A DNA stretch of 64,000 nt from Rhynchopus sp. YZ270_cl-10 (lineage: Eukaryota > Euglenozoa > Diplonemea > Diplonemida > Diplonemidae), in assembly GCA_964035575.1 (NCBI GenBank), contig OZ037837.1, positions 372,001 to 436,000 of the forward strand. Direction: 5' to 3'. Made by a program: the position numbers and the translations under genes. The notes under the pieces were generated by a model. The model searched no databases. It was not told where the DNA came from and was given only the letters and a program-made list of their open reading frames with translations. Numbering within the stretch: the stretch's first letter is position 1; every line of letters starts with the position of its first letter. This document shows positions 42,001 through 51,099 of the stretch, in pieces.

Positions 42001-42260
42001 GGTGTGTCGCAGAGCGCAGCGTTTCCCGGTGTGTACGTGAACCCGCACCAGCATGCGGCATCGGTTGTATTCGTCGTGAGTGCCATCACAGTGTACCCCA
42101 GAGGCGACGCACTGCACCACTCAGAGCAGACCTTGAGGACCGGGGAAGGTGCGCGTTGCACGAAGCCGGCAGTGTTCGCAGGCACGCATGCCACCACCTC
42201 CCACGTAGCGGCAGGGAGGGGGAAGAGGAGGAGGAGGAGGAGCGGGTGTGAGCGTTGCAT
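39060..42260 (-). CDS. WSC-type, mucin-like, multipass membrane protein (paralogue 2)
   Basis: 1066 residues from ATG. The signal peptide is MQRSHPLLLLLLFPLPAAT. A WSC-like domain (CWCGFTYTPG) and the unnamed Cys-rich module (CSVPENAFVVGMFRGDC) reach to about residue 300. The Pro/Thr stalk is much shorter than in the first paralogue. About eight membrane helices follow (residues 500-775), then a 290-residue Ser-rich tail with imperfect repeats such as GSLLGEAAAGSAG. DNA at 40055-40395, 40725-40960 and 41010-41230 is almost identical to 1475-1815, 2145-2380 and 2505-2712. The Cys-rich domains, some loops (YYVDPQRSWW against YYVDPHRGMF) and the tails are clearly diverged. The mosaic points to gene conversion. 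Likely a glycan-binding surface protein. Confidence 0.85.
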   Translation of the reverse strand: MQRSHPLLLLLLFPLPAATWEVVACVPANTAGFVQRAPSPVLKVCSEWCSASPLGYTVMALTTNTTDAACWCGFTYTPGNAALCDTPCATPDSAHLCGGAEAFSVYTLAPVAAAVVRTTWAAPPHQRDFRHCLAYYNAERCICREWELLTGVFRNSTYNGLSTIGKMACASPYSDMVDTQVSCSVSARSNDYPGTRLSWMQCAGNQVLKGWRNRGSAILSEDTLDAIENLYCCDAVLGGVALQRGPVRVLDVRDCMKKESEGFCSVPENAFVVGMFRGDCDQADCIHFLKYAYFEEPGASLAPTTPYPLGLDPVTVAPTAGPTEVPATVVPTVVPAMGTVVPLPSVPATQVPETVAPVAVPGDTEVPVFTSDVPDTTAPSAGATSVPGTVPVQGTFAPSVLSSLVPVDDVTTEPATATAAATETEAPLLAAPVPTAAPARVVVGTPDSAVSSGGQSAAIAATVTMGASAGAATRLVLVSQRCTLSGQKELPLPLHPLRFHLGGSVAAGAVVGNLSICFVLTLIAKLVLFFAHSCHCNKAEDLRAVIRFPSIPLFAFYVLYQGTSFAGLVLLFDSAALYSLAGVATVVLCVAVPVGLFKVLSHGGDAAVYYVDPQRSWWLRCIAGRGEWLSLKREYHWVYRYASVMRSFRPGVVWFSVIEFAASFALAATQAFATPDMVACGHARLAGGCIFLIMFTLELYLKPHVRFRDNIIDPAVLLLQAVALFLTSAGYYMEDPDGATFSAANSVLTAAVVALVCRASLDIVAEIAVFTSRSRMTLQRRVWEHPLPSPTLHEEHHLHTAEPEAVGTLFAASPRNRSSTLTPSGSPRWDSGVNEMDLSHAGREGPLFCLRNHRDVSSADGQRSASFLAASRVRQVNDHHSVKWLALDPSISASRDSHDTDSPLLLSELSPSVVSPAGISERSGRRRHTTLVNPGLRSIISPTVLTPPHARPSSRAGSVLLSEAVGAGSGSLLGEAAAGSAGSLLLGEVAGGSASSILVGDAAAAGSGFSASSGLGGASTACLSVLLSPAPDRCPVVSPLDIPLAPRASPRPLVSLGRFDDDMPAL

Positions 42261-42603
42261 GGCGGCTGGCTACAGGGCTTGTGGCATTGTAAGGGGTTGG
42301 GGGGAGGGTGGGTAATCTGGTGAGGTAGTGGCGGTGGTGGTCAGTGAGGAAAAGGTCCTGGGGAAAAAAAAAAGTTGAGTTTGCAATGCAAAGCTCTCGT
42401 GATCAGTGTATCGTGGTATAAGTGGCTACGCCATGGTTCGTCTGGGCATCTCCAGCGGGTCAAGTTGCAAAAAAGAAACTACTCAAAATACTCACCCTGT
42501 TTCCCCCTCACACCTGATAATGACCGTCCTGTAAAGAATGTCTCGACTGAGCAGACATAAGCAATTTAGCGCGTGAAGAAAACGTAGGTATTTTCTTTCC
42601 TTA
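42261..42603. other. Upstream flank of WSC paralogue 2
   Basis: No recognised gene. GCATGCGAAG-type flanks are not shared with paralogue 1, so the duplication did not keep the promoter region. Confidence 0.4.
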
Positions 42604-42871
42604 CCGACCCTCCCCCGTGAAATTGTCCCCCCCCAAAAACCGGTATTTTGCCCCGACGGACAATTTCAAGGCAGGGGGGGACAATTTCAAGGGAGTCGCG
42701 GGGACAACCTTTGCTCTCCCTTCTTCACACCAAAACGGCCACCCCCCTACAGTACGAGAAATTGTCCCCCCTTTTTGCCGTACGTGATATTGTCCCCCCC
42801 TCACTTTTTCCCCCAGGGGGGACAATTTCAAGGGGGTCGGAGGGGGGGACAATTTCACGGAGGAGGGTCGG
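42604..42871. mobile_element. TA-flanked element built from GACAATTTCA words, 268 bp
   Basis: Terminal inverted repeats CCGACCCTCC(C/T)CCGTGAA are flanked by TA (42602-42603 and 42872-42873). Inside, GGGGGGACAATTTCA and its complement recur about nine times in both directions. The terminal sequence resembles that of the element at 46213-46902, although the inner word differs. Confidence 0.85.
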
Positions 42872-43235
42872 TACTTCAAAAACTCTCTCTTTTTTAATTG
42901 ATTTGGTTGAGACACTGGTTCTGTGGAATCACTGAACCACCCATATCCTGTATCACATCGTTAACTCTTCTTTCCCTGCGTTGACTGCAGGAAAGCTCGC
43001 GAGCTATATCGCGACCAGGCGTATTTGCTGACTACTTCTTTTGGCTGAATAATAAACTCTGAAAACCCCACGCCCTGTACTTTCCTCTCACACCTGATAC
43101 TGACCGTCCGTCCTGTAAAGAACGTCTGGACTTCATAAGCAACTTAGCATGTGAAAAAAACGTTTCCAAAACTCACTCACTTTGCACCGTATGTGAGCTT
43201 GCAACCGTACAGAAGCAACAGTTGTAAGAGCACAA
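42872..43235. other. 3' flank of cyclase 1
   Basis: 43133-43235 is duplicated downstream of cyclase 2 (47398-47500), showing that the copied or converted segment includes the 3' untranslated region. Nothing else recognised. Confidence 0.5.
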
Positions 43236-45317
43236 CTAAAACACATTGTTCGGTTCTGTATTGTCCTGTGCCTCAAGCACCCGGTAACAACCCTTGTGTT
43301 GCACAAGAACGTCTTCAAGTGCAGACGGCAGTGTTGTCCCTTCAGGAGGCTCGTACAGACACACAACCCCGTCACGCACAGCCTCCTCGCACAGCGCCCA
43401 ACTCCGACGCACAACATCCCCCATCACAGTCACAAAGCGCTGGCTCCGTGCACCAACATCCCCGTGCTGCACAGGGCCGCTTGCAAGCCCAGTACCGTTC
43501 AGTGCAGACTTCACAGACATGCGCTGAACAAACCGTATCGCGTTCTCCATGTGTGCAGGTGCAGAACGCGACACGTTCCACCCAACACACACACAGTTCC
43601 CAAGCAGCGTCACCAGACTCCCTCCACTCTGCTCCAGTGCCGTCGTCAGTGTCGTGAGTCGTGAACTCATCTGGTGAAAGGCTATGGTTTCTCCCACGTC
43701 ACCAACTGCAAGCTGTGCAACTCCCAGTATGCCCGAGGTCTGACGTGTGGAGACTGACAGGTTGTGTGTGGATGAAACAGACGACGCACATGCGGAAATA
43801 GTCATTGAATGATTGGCAGTTGGTGAAGAAGACTCGCAAAGTGGTGTTTCCCTTCGTCCCCCAAGTGAGGCAGGCCACAGACAGCACACCAACGTGTTCC
43901 CAGACACACCCTTCAAGTGAACTGCCTCTGGCACACCAGCAACAGCACTGCACGACCCAGAGACAGACGTCCACAGGTCAGAGGGAACAGCCACAGCACC
44001 AGGTGTGCATGTGCTCTCAAGGCGTGATGCAACGTTCACTGTGTGTCCGAAGTAGTCTGTCCGTCCCGTCAGTGTGTTCTGCTCCACAGTCACAGGGCCA
44101 GTGTTCACACCAATGCGCACAGTCAGACCACCCCACAGCGACCCCTGACGAGAACAGATGGGTGCATCCTCAAGCAGAGATGCAGGCCAGTCTGCTTCGA
44201 AAAGACGTTCCTGCACACGCAACCCAAACGCCACACCGTCGAAAGTGGATGCAAAGGCAATCATGAATGCGTCGCCAATGGTCTTCACCTCGTACCCACC
44301 ACACATCCGCATCACCTCACGCATCACAGTGTTGTGGATCTGCAGTCCAGCACGCATCCCCTCAGGTGCGTTCTCCCAGATCGACGTCGACGCACGGATG
44401 TCTGTGAACACAATCGTTGCTGTCTCGCTGTCAAGCCCAGGAGGTGCCACAGTCGGCTGCTGCACACCGTCCTCATCCACCTCAAACAGTGCAGCAGGGA
44501 GGTACGGACGGTACTTCCGCAGGTTCTCCTCCAAGTTCCGCAGTGCTGCTGTCATCCCCTCAGGCAGGTCACCCTCATGCGCCTTCAGCAGCTCCGCCAC
44601 CTGCTCCACGTCGTAGCCAGCCAGGAGTGCTGCAATTTCCTGCACAGCGTTGATCGTCCGCTCCATTGATGCCTGCTCCTTCAGTACCTCACGTGCGAAA
44701 CCACGTGTCACAATGAAGTCTATCACAAAGACAGCTACTGCAGTTATTAGGGTCGACGAAGGGAACGGCCTTGCACAGGGCAGCGTCTCACAGACAAACA
44801 TCTCCTCCCATAAACGCAGCCGTCCGTCCTGCTCTGTCATCCCAGGCATCTCGAAAAGACCAAACCTGAAGCTCTCCTCAACACCAAGCAACATCAGCCA
44901 TATGATAAAGAAACAGACAAGACCCAGACTGTACCGTGCGGGCACCTGCATCACAAGCAGCATGTCGATGATGAGCACGAGGAGAGGCCAGTGCGTCATA
45001 AAGAGAGCCCTCCCATTGAAATCCCACATCAGCAGTCCACATGTGATCACGTACAGCGTGCCCACAACTGTCCTTGTTGTCAACGGAACCCTGCACAGCA
45101 CTGCACAGATCGCAAGGCTGAGCCCAAGCAGCACCACCAGTGTCCCTGACAAAGATATCGCGGATGTCAGCTGTGCGTCATAATTGAACATCACGCTAAT
45201 CACATTAGCCCACCATCCCGCACAGGCAAATGTGAAGAACTGTGTGCGCAGCTTCCTCTTTTTGGTGCTCAGTGTCCCGTCCAAGGAGAGCACGCCATTG
45301 AGACACTGCATCCCCAT
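43236..45317 (-). CDS. Membrane adenylyl-cyclase-type receptor, copy 1
   Basis: 693 residues from ATG. About six membrane helices (residues 20-215) form the sensor. A helical linker (AALLAGYDVEQVAELLKAHE to KYRPYLPAALFE, 225-287) leads to a class III cyclase domain (300-475). That domain has both metal Asp residues (IVFTDI, KTIGDAFM), Lys and Asp at the purine-selecting positions (EVKTIGD, TDYFGHTVN), and Asn and Arg in NVASRLES, so ATP is the expected substrate. A second, degenerate cyclase domain follows (520-690; FVTVMGDVVRRSW), lacking catalytic residues. It may be regulatory or pair with the first. The 3' two thirds are nearly identical to the gene at 47500-49584; the membrane sensor is diverged. 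Confidence 0.88.
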   Translation of the reverse strand: MGMQCLNGVLSLDGTLSTKKRKLRTQFFTFACAGWWANVISVMFNYDAQLTSAISLSGTLVVLLGLSLAICAVLCRVPLTTRTVVGTLYVITCGLLMWDFNGRALFMTHWPLLVLIIDMLLVMQVPARYSLGLVCFFIIWLMLLGVEESFRFGLFEMPGMTEQDGRLRLWEEMFVCETLPCARPFPSSTLITAVAVFVIDFIVTRGFAREVLKEQASMERTINAVQEIAALLAGYDVEQVAELLKAHEGDLPEGMTAALRNLEENLRKYRPYLPAALFEVDEDGVQQPTVAPPGLDSETATIVFTDIRASTSIWENAPEGMRAGLQIHNTVMREVMRMCGGYEVKTIGDAFMIAFASTFDGVAFGLRVQERLFEADWPASLLEDAPICSRQGSLWGGLTVRIGVNTGPVTVEQNTLTGRTDYFGHTVNVASRLESTCTPGAVAVPSDLWTSVSGSCSAVAGVPEAVHLKGVSGNTLVCCLWPASLGGRRETPLCESSSPTANHSMTISACASSVSSTHNLSVSTRQTSGILGVAQLAVGDVGETIAFHQMSSRLTTLTTALEQSGGSLVTLLGNCVCVGWNVSRSAPAHMENAIRFVQRMSVKSALNGTGLASGPVQHGDVGARSQRFVTVMGDVVRRSWALCEEAVRDGVVCLYEPPEGTTLPSALEDVLVQHKGCYRVLEAQDNTEPNNVF

Positions 45318-45408
45318 CTCCCCCCCGACAGGTATCTGTGTTCTTGTGGAGGGGGTTTTTTTTTTTTTAAATCACCAAACGCTGCTCACAATGTTGAACG
45401 AAAGAATT

Positions 45409-45533
45409 TTGACAATTTTCCTGATGAAGATGTAGTGTGTGTGAGTGAGATGGGGAGCACGGGAGGGAAAAAGACGACTCGTGGATACTGAAAAATTTCC
45501 TTAGAAATGCATACATGTCTTATAAAAAATAAA
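45409..45533. repeat. Composite dispersed repeat, block 2 only
   Basis: GACAATTTTCCTGATGAAG through GCATACATGTCTTATAAAAA, about 90 bases upstream of the cyclase 1 ATG. It matches the second half of 18161-18414. Confidence 0.8.
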
Positions 45534-45807
45534 AGAACAGAAACTTGAGTTGCCTCGTACATTACTTTTTGTGCACACACATCAGTGCCGACGAATCTTG
45601 TTTGCGCACCACGTAAGACTCTGTAAGGGGTAGCGCGGGACGCTATGTGGTAAACTGCCCATGGTATGTACATGTCTATGTACACGAGCACAACAACAAC
45701 AACAAGGACAGTAGCAACAAGTGCATTAAGAAGGACCCTGTTTCCTTTCATATTTCTTCAAACCCCCAAAAGACCCGAAAACCCCCGCATCCTGAAGTAA
45801 GGTACAC

Positions 45808-46020
45808 CCTCATCCTAATTAGGAACCCACCCTTGCCCTTACCTTTTATCACCCAAACCCCAAAGAATCATCAACGGAATGTGCCACGCAATAGTGAATT
45901 CCAACGGGGTCGGTTGACTCATTACTGGTGGTAAGTGGATTGATTATGTTGCAAAAAATAGATCTCAAATATCAGTATTCCCGCACACCCAGCCAACCCT
46001 CTCAACTCCTCCCAATTTTT
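45808..46020. repeat. 205-bp dispersed repeat, copy 1
   Basis: TAATTAGGAACCCACCCTTG to CCAACCCTCTCAACTCCTCC is nearly identical to 54046-54250. No frames or terminal repeats. Confidence 0.85.
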
Positions 46021-46212
46021 GTACCCTGGGTACCTGGGTACTTGGGAAACCGCGTACGTTTTTGTTCGCGATAACACTTGAGTGCGGACTGGTTTCACAA
46101 AGGGTATTTCAAACCACCAAAAGTGCTGTGTGCTTTACTTGCAGTACGGACGAGGATAGATGCGATCAACAAACAACGAATAAACAAAGGGAGGGCATTT
46201 CATTTTTTTTTA

Positions 46213-46902
46213 CCTACCCTCCCCCGTGCATAAGTCCGACCCCCATTACCCGTGCATAAGTCCGATTACCCGTGTATAAGTCCGGGCAGATTTGGGCTCA
46301 GGATCGGACTTATGCACAGGCCGACTTATACACCGGTTCTGTGTACTGGTGGTGGGGAGATTTTTTTTGGGGGCGTTTTCCCGCTCGCGAAGCGAGCGGG
46401 TGACAATTTTTGGGGTGTTTTTCCGCGAGCGAAGCGAGCGCAATTTTATTTTTATTGGCGGTGTGTTCACCAGGGATCATCTTCGCGCTTCTCATGTCAA
46501 AACATCATCCTCACAATTCTCAAAGATGTGAACCTATTACTGCAACATTGTGGAAAACTTTGCACCCCAAACAGTCTCAACAGCCAAAAGGTGCCCCTTG
46601 TTGCTGGGAGTTGGTTCTCATGTTTGATACCTGCAGCAGGCGTTCCTCTGAGTCAAACGCTGTTTTGCCTGCCTGCGGCGTTGAAAACGGTCGTTAAATT
46701 TTGCGGTGTCACATTCCCTCACGTGTGGGTCATTCACACTGAGGTCACGTGACACTGCGTGGGTCTGGGTACCTGGGTGCACAAAACCGGTGTATAAGTC
46801 CGATACCCGTGCATAAGTCCGAAACCCCGTGTATAAGTCCGGAGGCCCTCAGCCCCCCCAAAAATCGGACTTATACGCAGACTTATGCACGGGGGGGGTA
46901 GG
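46213..46902. mobile_element. TA-flanked element built from CATAAGTCCG words, 690 bp
   Basis: Terminal inverted repeats CCTACCC(T/C)CCCCCGTGCATA are flanked by TA (46211-46212 and 46903-46904). Next to each end CCCGTGCATAAGTCCG recurs in both orientations. The middle has GC hairpins (CGCTCGCGAAGCGAGCG) and a 240-bp block (46540-46790) also present at 61899-62137. No transposase. Confidence 0.85.
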
Positions 46903-46937
46903 TATTTTATTTTTTGATAAATTGTTGGAGTAGTTTT

Positions 46938-47195
46938 AATTGACAATTTTCCAGATGTGTGTGTAATGTGTGTGTAATGTGTGTGAGTGAGATGGGGAGC
47001 ACGGGAGGAATAAAAAACGACTCGCAGATACTGAAAAACTTCACTAGAAACACATGTCATGCAGGGGGAGGGCGAAGGTGAGAGTATTACGCGTCCACTC
47101 GACGTTTGGACAAGAGATGGGGAGCACGGGAGGGAGAAAACGACTCGTGGATAGTGAAAAATTTCACTAGAAATGCACACATGTCTTCTCAAGAT
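46938..47195. repeat. Two adjacent partial copies of the composite repeat
   Basis: 46938-47060 is block 2; 47086-47195 joins the first 25 bases of block 1 directly to the second half of block 2 (GTTTGGACAAGAGATGGGGA). Both are in the same orientation. Confidence 0.75.
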
Positions 47196-47209
47196 TAAAA
47201 TATCAATGT

Positions 47210-47330
47210 AAAGGGGGGGTCCAAATAACTATATTATCGGTAACTTTGAAAAGCCAAAATCGCGGCAAAAAAAAAAAAGTTATTTGGAACCTAAGTTATT
47301 TGGGGGTAAACTTATTTGGGCACTGAAAAC
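47210..47330. repeat. TCCAAATAAC word cluster
   Basis: GTCCAAATAACTATATTATC, AGTTATTTGGAACC and AACTTATTTGGGC form inverted words. A related copy is at 63193-63240 and a fragment starts the window (1-30). Confidence 0.65.
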
Positions 47331-47499
47331 AGGGTTTTTTCTCGTTGACAACTTGGTGAAGCTTTTAGACACGTAAGCACGACCGTAAGACGTAAGCAAC
47401 TTAGCTTGTGTGAAGGAAACTTTTCCAAAACTCACTCACTTTGCACCGTATGTGAGGTTCGTCGGCAACCGTACAGAAGCAACAGTCGTAAGAGCACAA

Positions 47500-49584
47500 C
47501 TAAAACACATTGTTCTGTTCTGTATTGTCCTGTGCCTCAAGCACCCGGTAACAACCCTTGTGTTGCACAAGAACGTCTTCAAGTGCAGACGGCAGTGTTG
47601 TCCCTTCAGGAGGCTCGTACAGACACACAACCCCGTCACGCACAGCCTCCTCGCACAGCGCCCAACTCCGACGCACAACATCCCCCATCACAGTCACAAA
47701 GCGCTGGCTCCGTGCACCAACATCCCCGTGCTGCACAGGGCCGCTTGCAAGCCCAGCACCGTTCAGTGCAGACTTCACAGACATGCGCTGAACAAACCGT
47801 ATCGCGTTCTCCATGTGTGCAGGTGCAGAACGCGACACGTTCCACCCAACACACACACAGTTCCCAAGCAGCGTCACCAGACTCCCTCCACTCTGCTCCA
47901 GTGCCGTCGTCAGTGTCGTGAGTCGTGAGCTCATCTGGTTAAAGGCTATTTTTTGTCCCACGTCACCAACTGCAAGCTGTGCAACTCCCAGTGTGCCCGA
48001 GGTCTGACGTGTGGAGAGTGCAATGTTGTGTGTGGATGAAACAGACGACGCACATGTGGAAAAACTCATCGTATTGTGTTCATCGTCAGTTGGTGAAGAA
48101 GACTCGCAAAGTGGTGTCTTCCTTCGTCCCCCAAGTGAGGCAGGCCACACACAGCACACCAGCGTGCTCCCAGACACACCCTTCAAGTGAACTGCCTCTG
48201 ACACACCAGCAACAGCACTGCACAACCCAGAGACAGATGTCCACAGGTCAGAGGGAACAGCCACAGCACCAGGTGTGCATGTGCTCTCAAGGCGTGATGC
48301 AACGTTCACTGTGTGTCCGAAGTAGTCTGTCCGTCCCGTCAGTGTGTTCTGCTCCACAGTCACAGGGCCTGTGTTCACACCAATGCGCACAGTCAGACCA
48401 CCCCACAGCGACCCCTGACGAGAACAGATGGGTGCATCCTCAAGCAGAGATGCAGGCCAGTCTGCTTCGAAAAGACGTTCCTGCACACGCAACCCAAACG
48501 CCACACCGTCGAAAGTGGATGCAAAGGCAATCATGAATGCGTCGCCAATGGTCTTCACCTCGTACCCACCACACATCCGCATCACCTCACGCATCACAGT
48601 GTTGTGGATCTGCAGTCCAGCACGCATCCCCTCAGGTGCGTTCTCCCAGATCGACGTCGACGCACGGATGTCTGTGAACACAATCGTTGCTGTCTCGCTG
48701 TCAAGCCCAGGAGGTGCCACAGTCGGCTGCTGCACACCGTCCTCATCCACCTCAAACAGTGCAGCAGGGAGGTACGGACGGTACTTCCGCAGGTTCTCCT
48801 CCAAGTTCCGCAGTGCTGCTGTCATCCCCTCAGGCAGGTCACCCTCATGCGCCTTCAGCAGCTCCGCCACCTGCTCCACGTCGTAGCCAGCCAGGAGTGC
48901 TGCAATTTCCTGCACAGCGTTGATCGTCCGCTCCATTGATGCCTGCTCCTTCAGGAGACCACGTGCAAAGCCTCGTGTTGCGATGAAGTCGATGACAAAC
49001 ACAGTCACAGCAACTATCTGACGGTTCAGACCGTAAATCCTGGTGGCGCAGGGGAGGTCTGTACACTGCTGTGCTCTCTCCATGTAGGCTGCCCTCTCCT
49101 CTTGTGGCAGGATACCAGGGATGTCGAGGATGCCAAACCTGAAGAAATCTTCCACACCCATGACAACGAAGTACACCACTGCGACACAGACGAGACACAT
49201 GCTGTGGCGTGTGGGCACCTCCATCACAAGGAGGAAGTCCACCACAACCACGAGCAACGGCCATGCAGTGTTCCCTACAGCACGGGCAGTGACGTCAGCA
49301 CCAAAAATTGCAAGAGCGTAGCTGTAGGCGATGAACACTATTGCGGGTGTGGTCAGCTTGACTTTGCAAGGCACCAGTACAGTGGCGTAGAGAGCAGCGC
49401 AGACTGAGAACACTCTTGTGGCACAATATAAGTACCGCCCTCGTGGGTCAGACAAGGCTTCGATAAAGCCAGTCATCATTGCCAACAACGCTGCAACTGT
49501 ATAGACGAAAAACAACTTCCGCTTATGTGTGTCCTTCTTGTCCAGTATTCCATCCAGCGACAGCACAGCATCCAGACAGCGCAT
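47500..49584 (-). CDS. Membrane adenylyl-cyclase-type receptor, copy 2
   Basis: 694 residues from ATG. Same plan as copy 1: six membrane helices, the KYRPYLPAALFE linker, a complete class III cyclase domain (IVFTDI, EVKTIGDAFM, TDYFGHTVNVASRLES), and a degenerate second cyclase domain. From about residue 215 to the end only scattered substitutions separate the copies. In the first 215 residues they share only the outline and short motifs (LSLDGxL, WPLLV, GVEdxFRFG). The two receptors therefore seem to carry different sensors on one shared output. Different inputs feeding one cAMP signal is an inference. Confidence 0.88.
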   Translation of the reverse strand: MRCLDAVLSLDGILDKKDTHKRKLFFVYTVAALLAMMTGFIEALSDPRGRYLYCATRVFSVCAALYATVLVPCKVKLTTPAIVFIAYSYALAIFGADVTARAVGNTAWPLLVVVVDFLLVMEVPTRHSMCLVCVAVVYFVVMGVEDFFRFGILDIPGILPQEERAAYMERAQQCTDLPCATRIYGLNRQIVAVTVFVIDFIATRGFARGLLKEQASMERTINAVQEIAALLAGYDVEQVAELLKAHEGDLPEGMTAALRNLEENLRKYRPYLPAALFEVDEDGVQQPTVAPPGLDSETATIVFTDIRASTSIWENAPEGMRAGLQIHNTVMREVMRMCGGYEVKTIGDAFMIAFASTFDGVAFGLRVQERLFEADWPASLLEDAPICSRQGSLWGGLTVRIGVNTGPVTVEQNTLTGRTDYFGHTVNVASRLESTCTPGAVAVPSDLWTSVSGLCSAVAGVSEAVHLKGVSGSTLVCCVWPASLGGRRKTPLCESSSPTDDEHNTMSFSTCASSVSSTHNIALSTRQTSGTLGVAQLAVGDVGQKIAFNQMSSRLTTLTTALEQSGGSLVTLLGNCVCVGWNVSRSAPAHMENAIRFVQRMSVKSALNGAGLASGPVQHGDVGARSQRFVTVMGDVVRRSWALCEEAVRDGVVCLYEPPEGTTLPSALEDVLVQHKGCYRVLEAQDNTEQNNVF

Positions 49585-49877
49585 TATGTTCGTGTGTTTT
49601 TGTGGAAACAGATTTTCCTGTGTCTGTGTAACATGTGTGTTCTTTGTAACACTGAATAAGCAAGAAAGCCCAAAGAGGGTAGTTTGACAGGATCAAGGTG
49701 CGCAAATGTACGTACGAATCTGTTCTTCTTATATGCACGGGTGCGAGAGAAGTGAATAATGCTGTGTTTCGGGGCGCACGTAGTACATAGTCAGAAATGA
49801 CCCAAAAAAAATGGATCAATTTCGACGAAATATTGTTTTGATATGTTTTGATTGATGTGAAGTAGCCACCGAAAAAC
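49585..49877. other. Upstream flank of cyclase 2
   Basis: No repeat or gene recognised in these 293 bases. Confidence 0.35.
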
Positions 49878-49947
49878 ATTCTCTTTTTGGTGCTCAAGTG
49901 TCCCGTCCAGGAGAGCACGCCATTGAGACACTGTATCCCCATCTCCC
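49878..49947 (-). pseudogene. Relic of a third cyclase gene, 5' end only
   Basis: About 70 bases match the first codons of copy 1 (MGMQCLNGVLSLDGTLSTKK there, MGIQCLNGVLSWTGHLSTKK here), then homology ends. It sits just upstream of copy 2, so three copies once lay in tandem or a recombination left this scar. Confidence 0.75.
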
Positions 49948-50049
49948 GGAAGGACAAAAAGGAGACAATGTCCCAGGGGGGTGGATATAAAACTAGCGTC
50001 GAACAAAAGCCTATGGAGGCTACGCTAAATCTCGTAAAAATCGCAAAAC

Positions 50050-50190
50050 CTGAAAAAACCTGCAGAATTTTTGGGGCTTTTTTAGGCAAAAAATAGTGAG
50101 GGGAGTTGGGTCCAGTCATAGGGGGCATAGCATATTTTTTGTAAAATTCTTCAAAAAAACGAGGATTTTTGCTGGGCACAATGCAAATTT
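50050..50190. repeat. Dispersed repeat with GGGAGTTGGGTCCAGTCATA, copy 2
   Basis: Matches 9775-9905. Not coding. Confidence 0.6.
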
Positions 50191-50767
50191 CAGAAAAATC
50201 CCAATTTTCGACTGGTCATATTTGGAGCAAATTATGGCCCACCCACCCCGATTTTGTGTCAAAAACCGACTTTGCTCAGAAGTTGTGAGAGGTCCTCCCC
50301 TACACTTATTTTCATAAAAGTGGATCTGGTGGCGACTTGCAGAGCAGTCGTTGCGACACCGCGACAGAGGTTCCAATTCCATTAGCTATTTCCCTGTTCA
50401 AGGCTACCAATCCGACACAAACCACACGATGGAGTGGCCGGACCCTATTGGCCGGACCCCGAGTCAGCCCGGCGGACTCGGGGTGAGCGCTCAGTCCGGA
50501 TTGGACTGAGTACCCCGCGCGGACCCTATTTAGGGTACCCCGGTGCGTTGCACCACAACCGAGTGTGAGCAATGACACAAGGGGGTATGACTAGTTGCAT
50601 GACAAGACTAAATAATGACAAGGGCCTAACGCCACTCATTATATACAGGAGTCTTGTCGTTAGTTAGTCTTGTCATGTAACTGGTCATGCACCTTGTCAT
50701 GGCACATGTCACTTTACATGTAAAGTACATGTAAAAAAAGTTACATGGAAAGCACATGTAAAAGCGC
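50191..50767. other. Gene-free stretch leading to the satellite
   Basis: 50440-50560 has GC-rich inverted words around CGGACCC and GGACTGAG. 50575-50767 has words TTGTCATG and TTACATGTAAAG in both orientations, probably the left part of the element holding the CATGT array. Confidence 0.45.
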
Positions 50768-51079
50768 ATGTCATGTCATGTCATGTCATGTCATGTCATG
50801 TCATGTCATGTCATGTCATGTCATGTCATGTCATGTCATGTCATGTCATGTCATGTCATGTCATGTCATGTCATGTCATGTCATGTCATGTCATGTCATG
50901 TCATGTCATGTCATGTCATGTCATGTCATGTCATGTCATGTCATGTCATGTCATGTCATGTCATGTCATGTCATGTCATGTCATGTCATGTCATGTCATG
51001 TCATGTCATGTCATGTCATGTCATGTCATGTCATGTCATGTCATGTCATGTCATGTCATGTCATGTCATGTCATGTCAT
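50768..51079. repeat. 5-bp satellite (CATGT), about 62 copies
   Basis: Pure tandem array that keeps several frames open (repeating MSCHV units). It is followed by CTTCACCGTCGTG then TA (51085-51101), the same right end as the element at 11483-11700. Confidence 0.95.
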
Positions 51080-51099
51080 TTTACTTCACCGTCGTGTAT

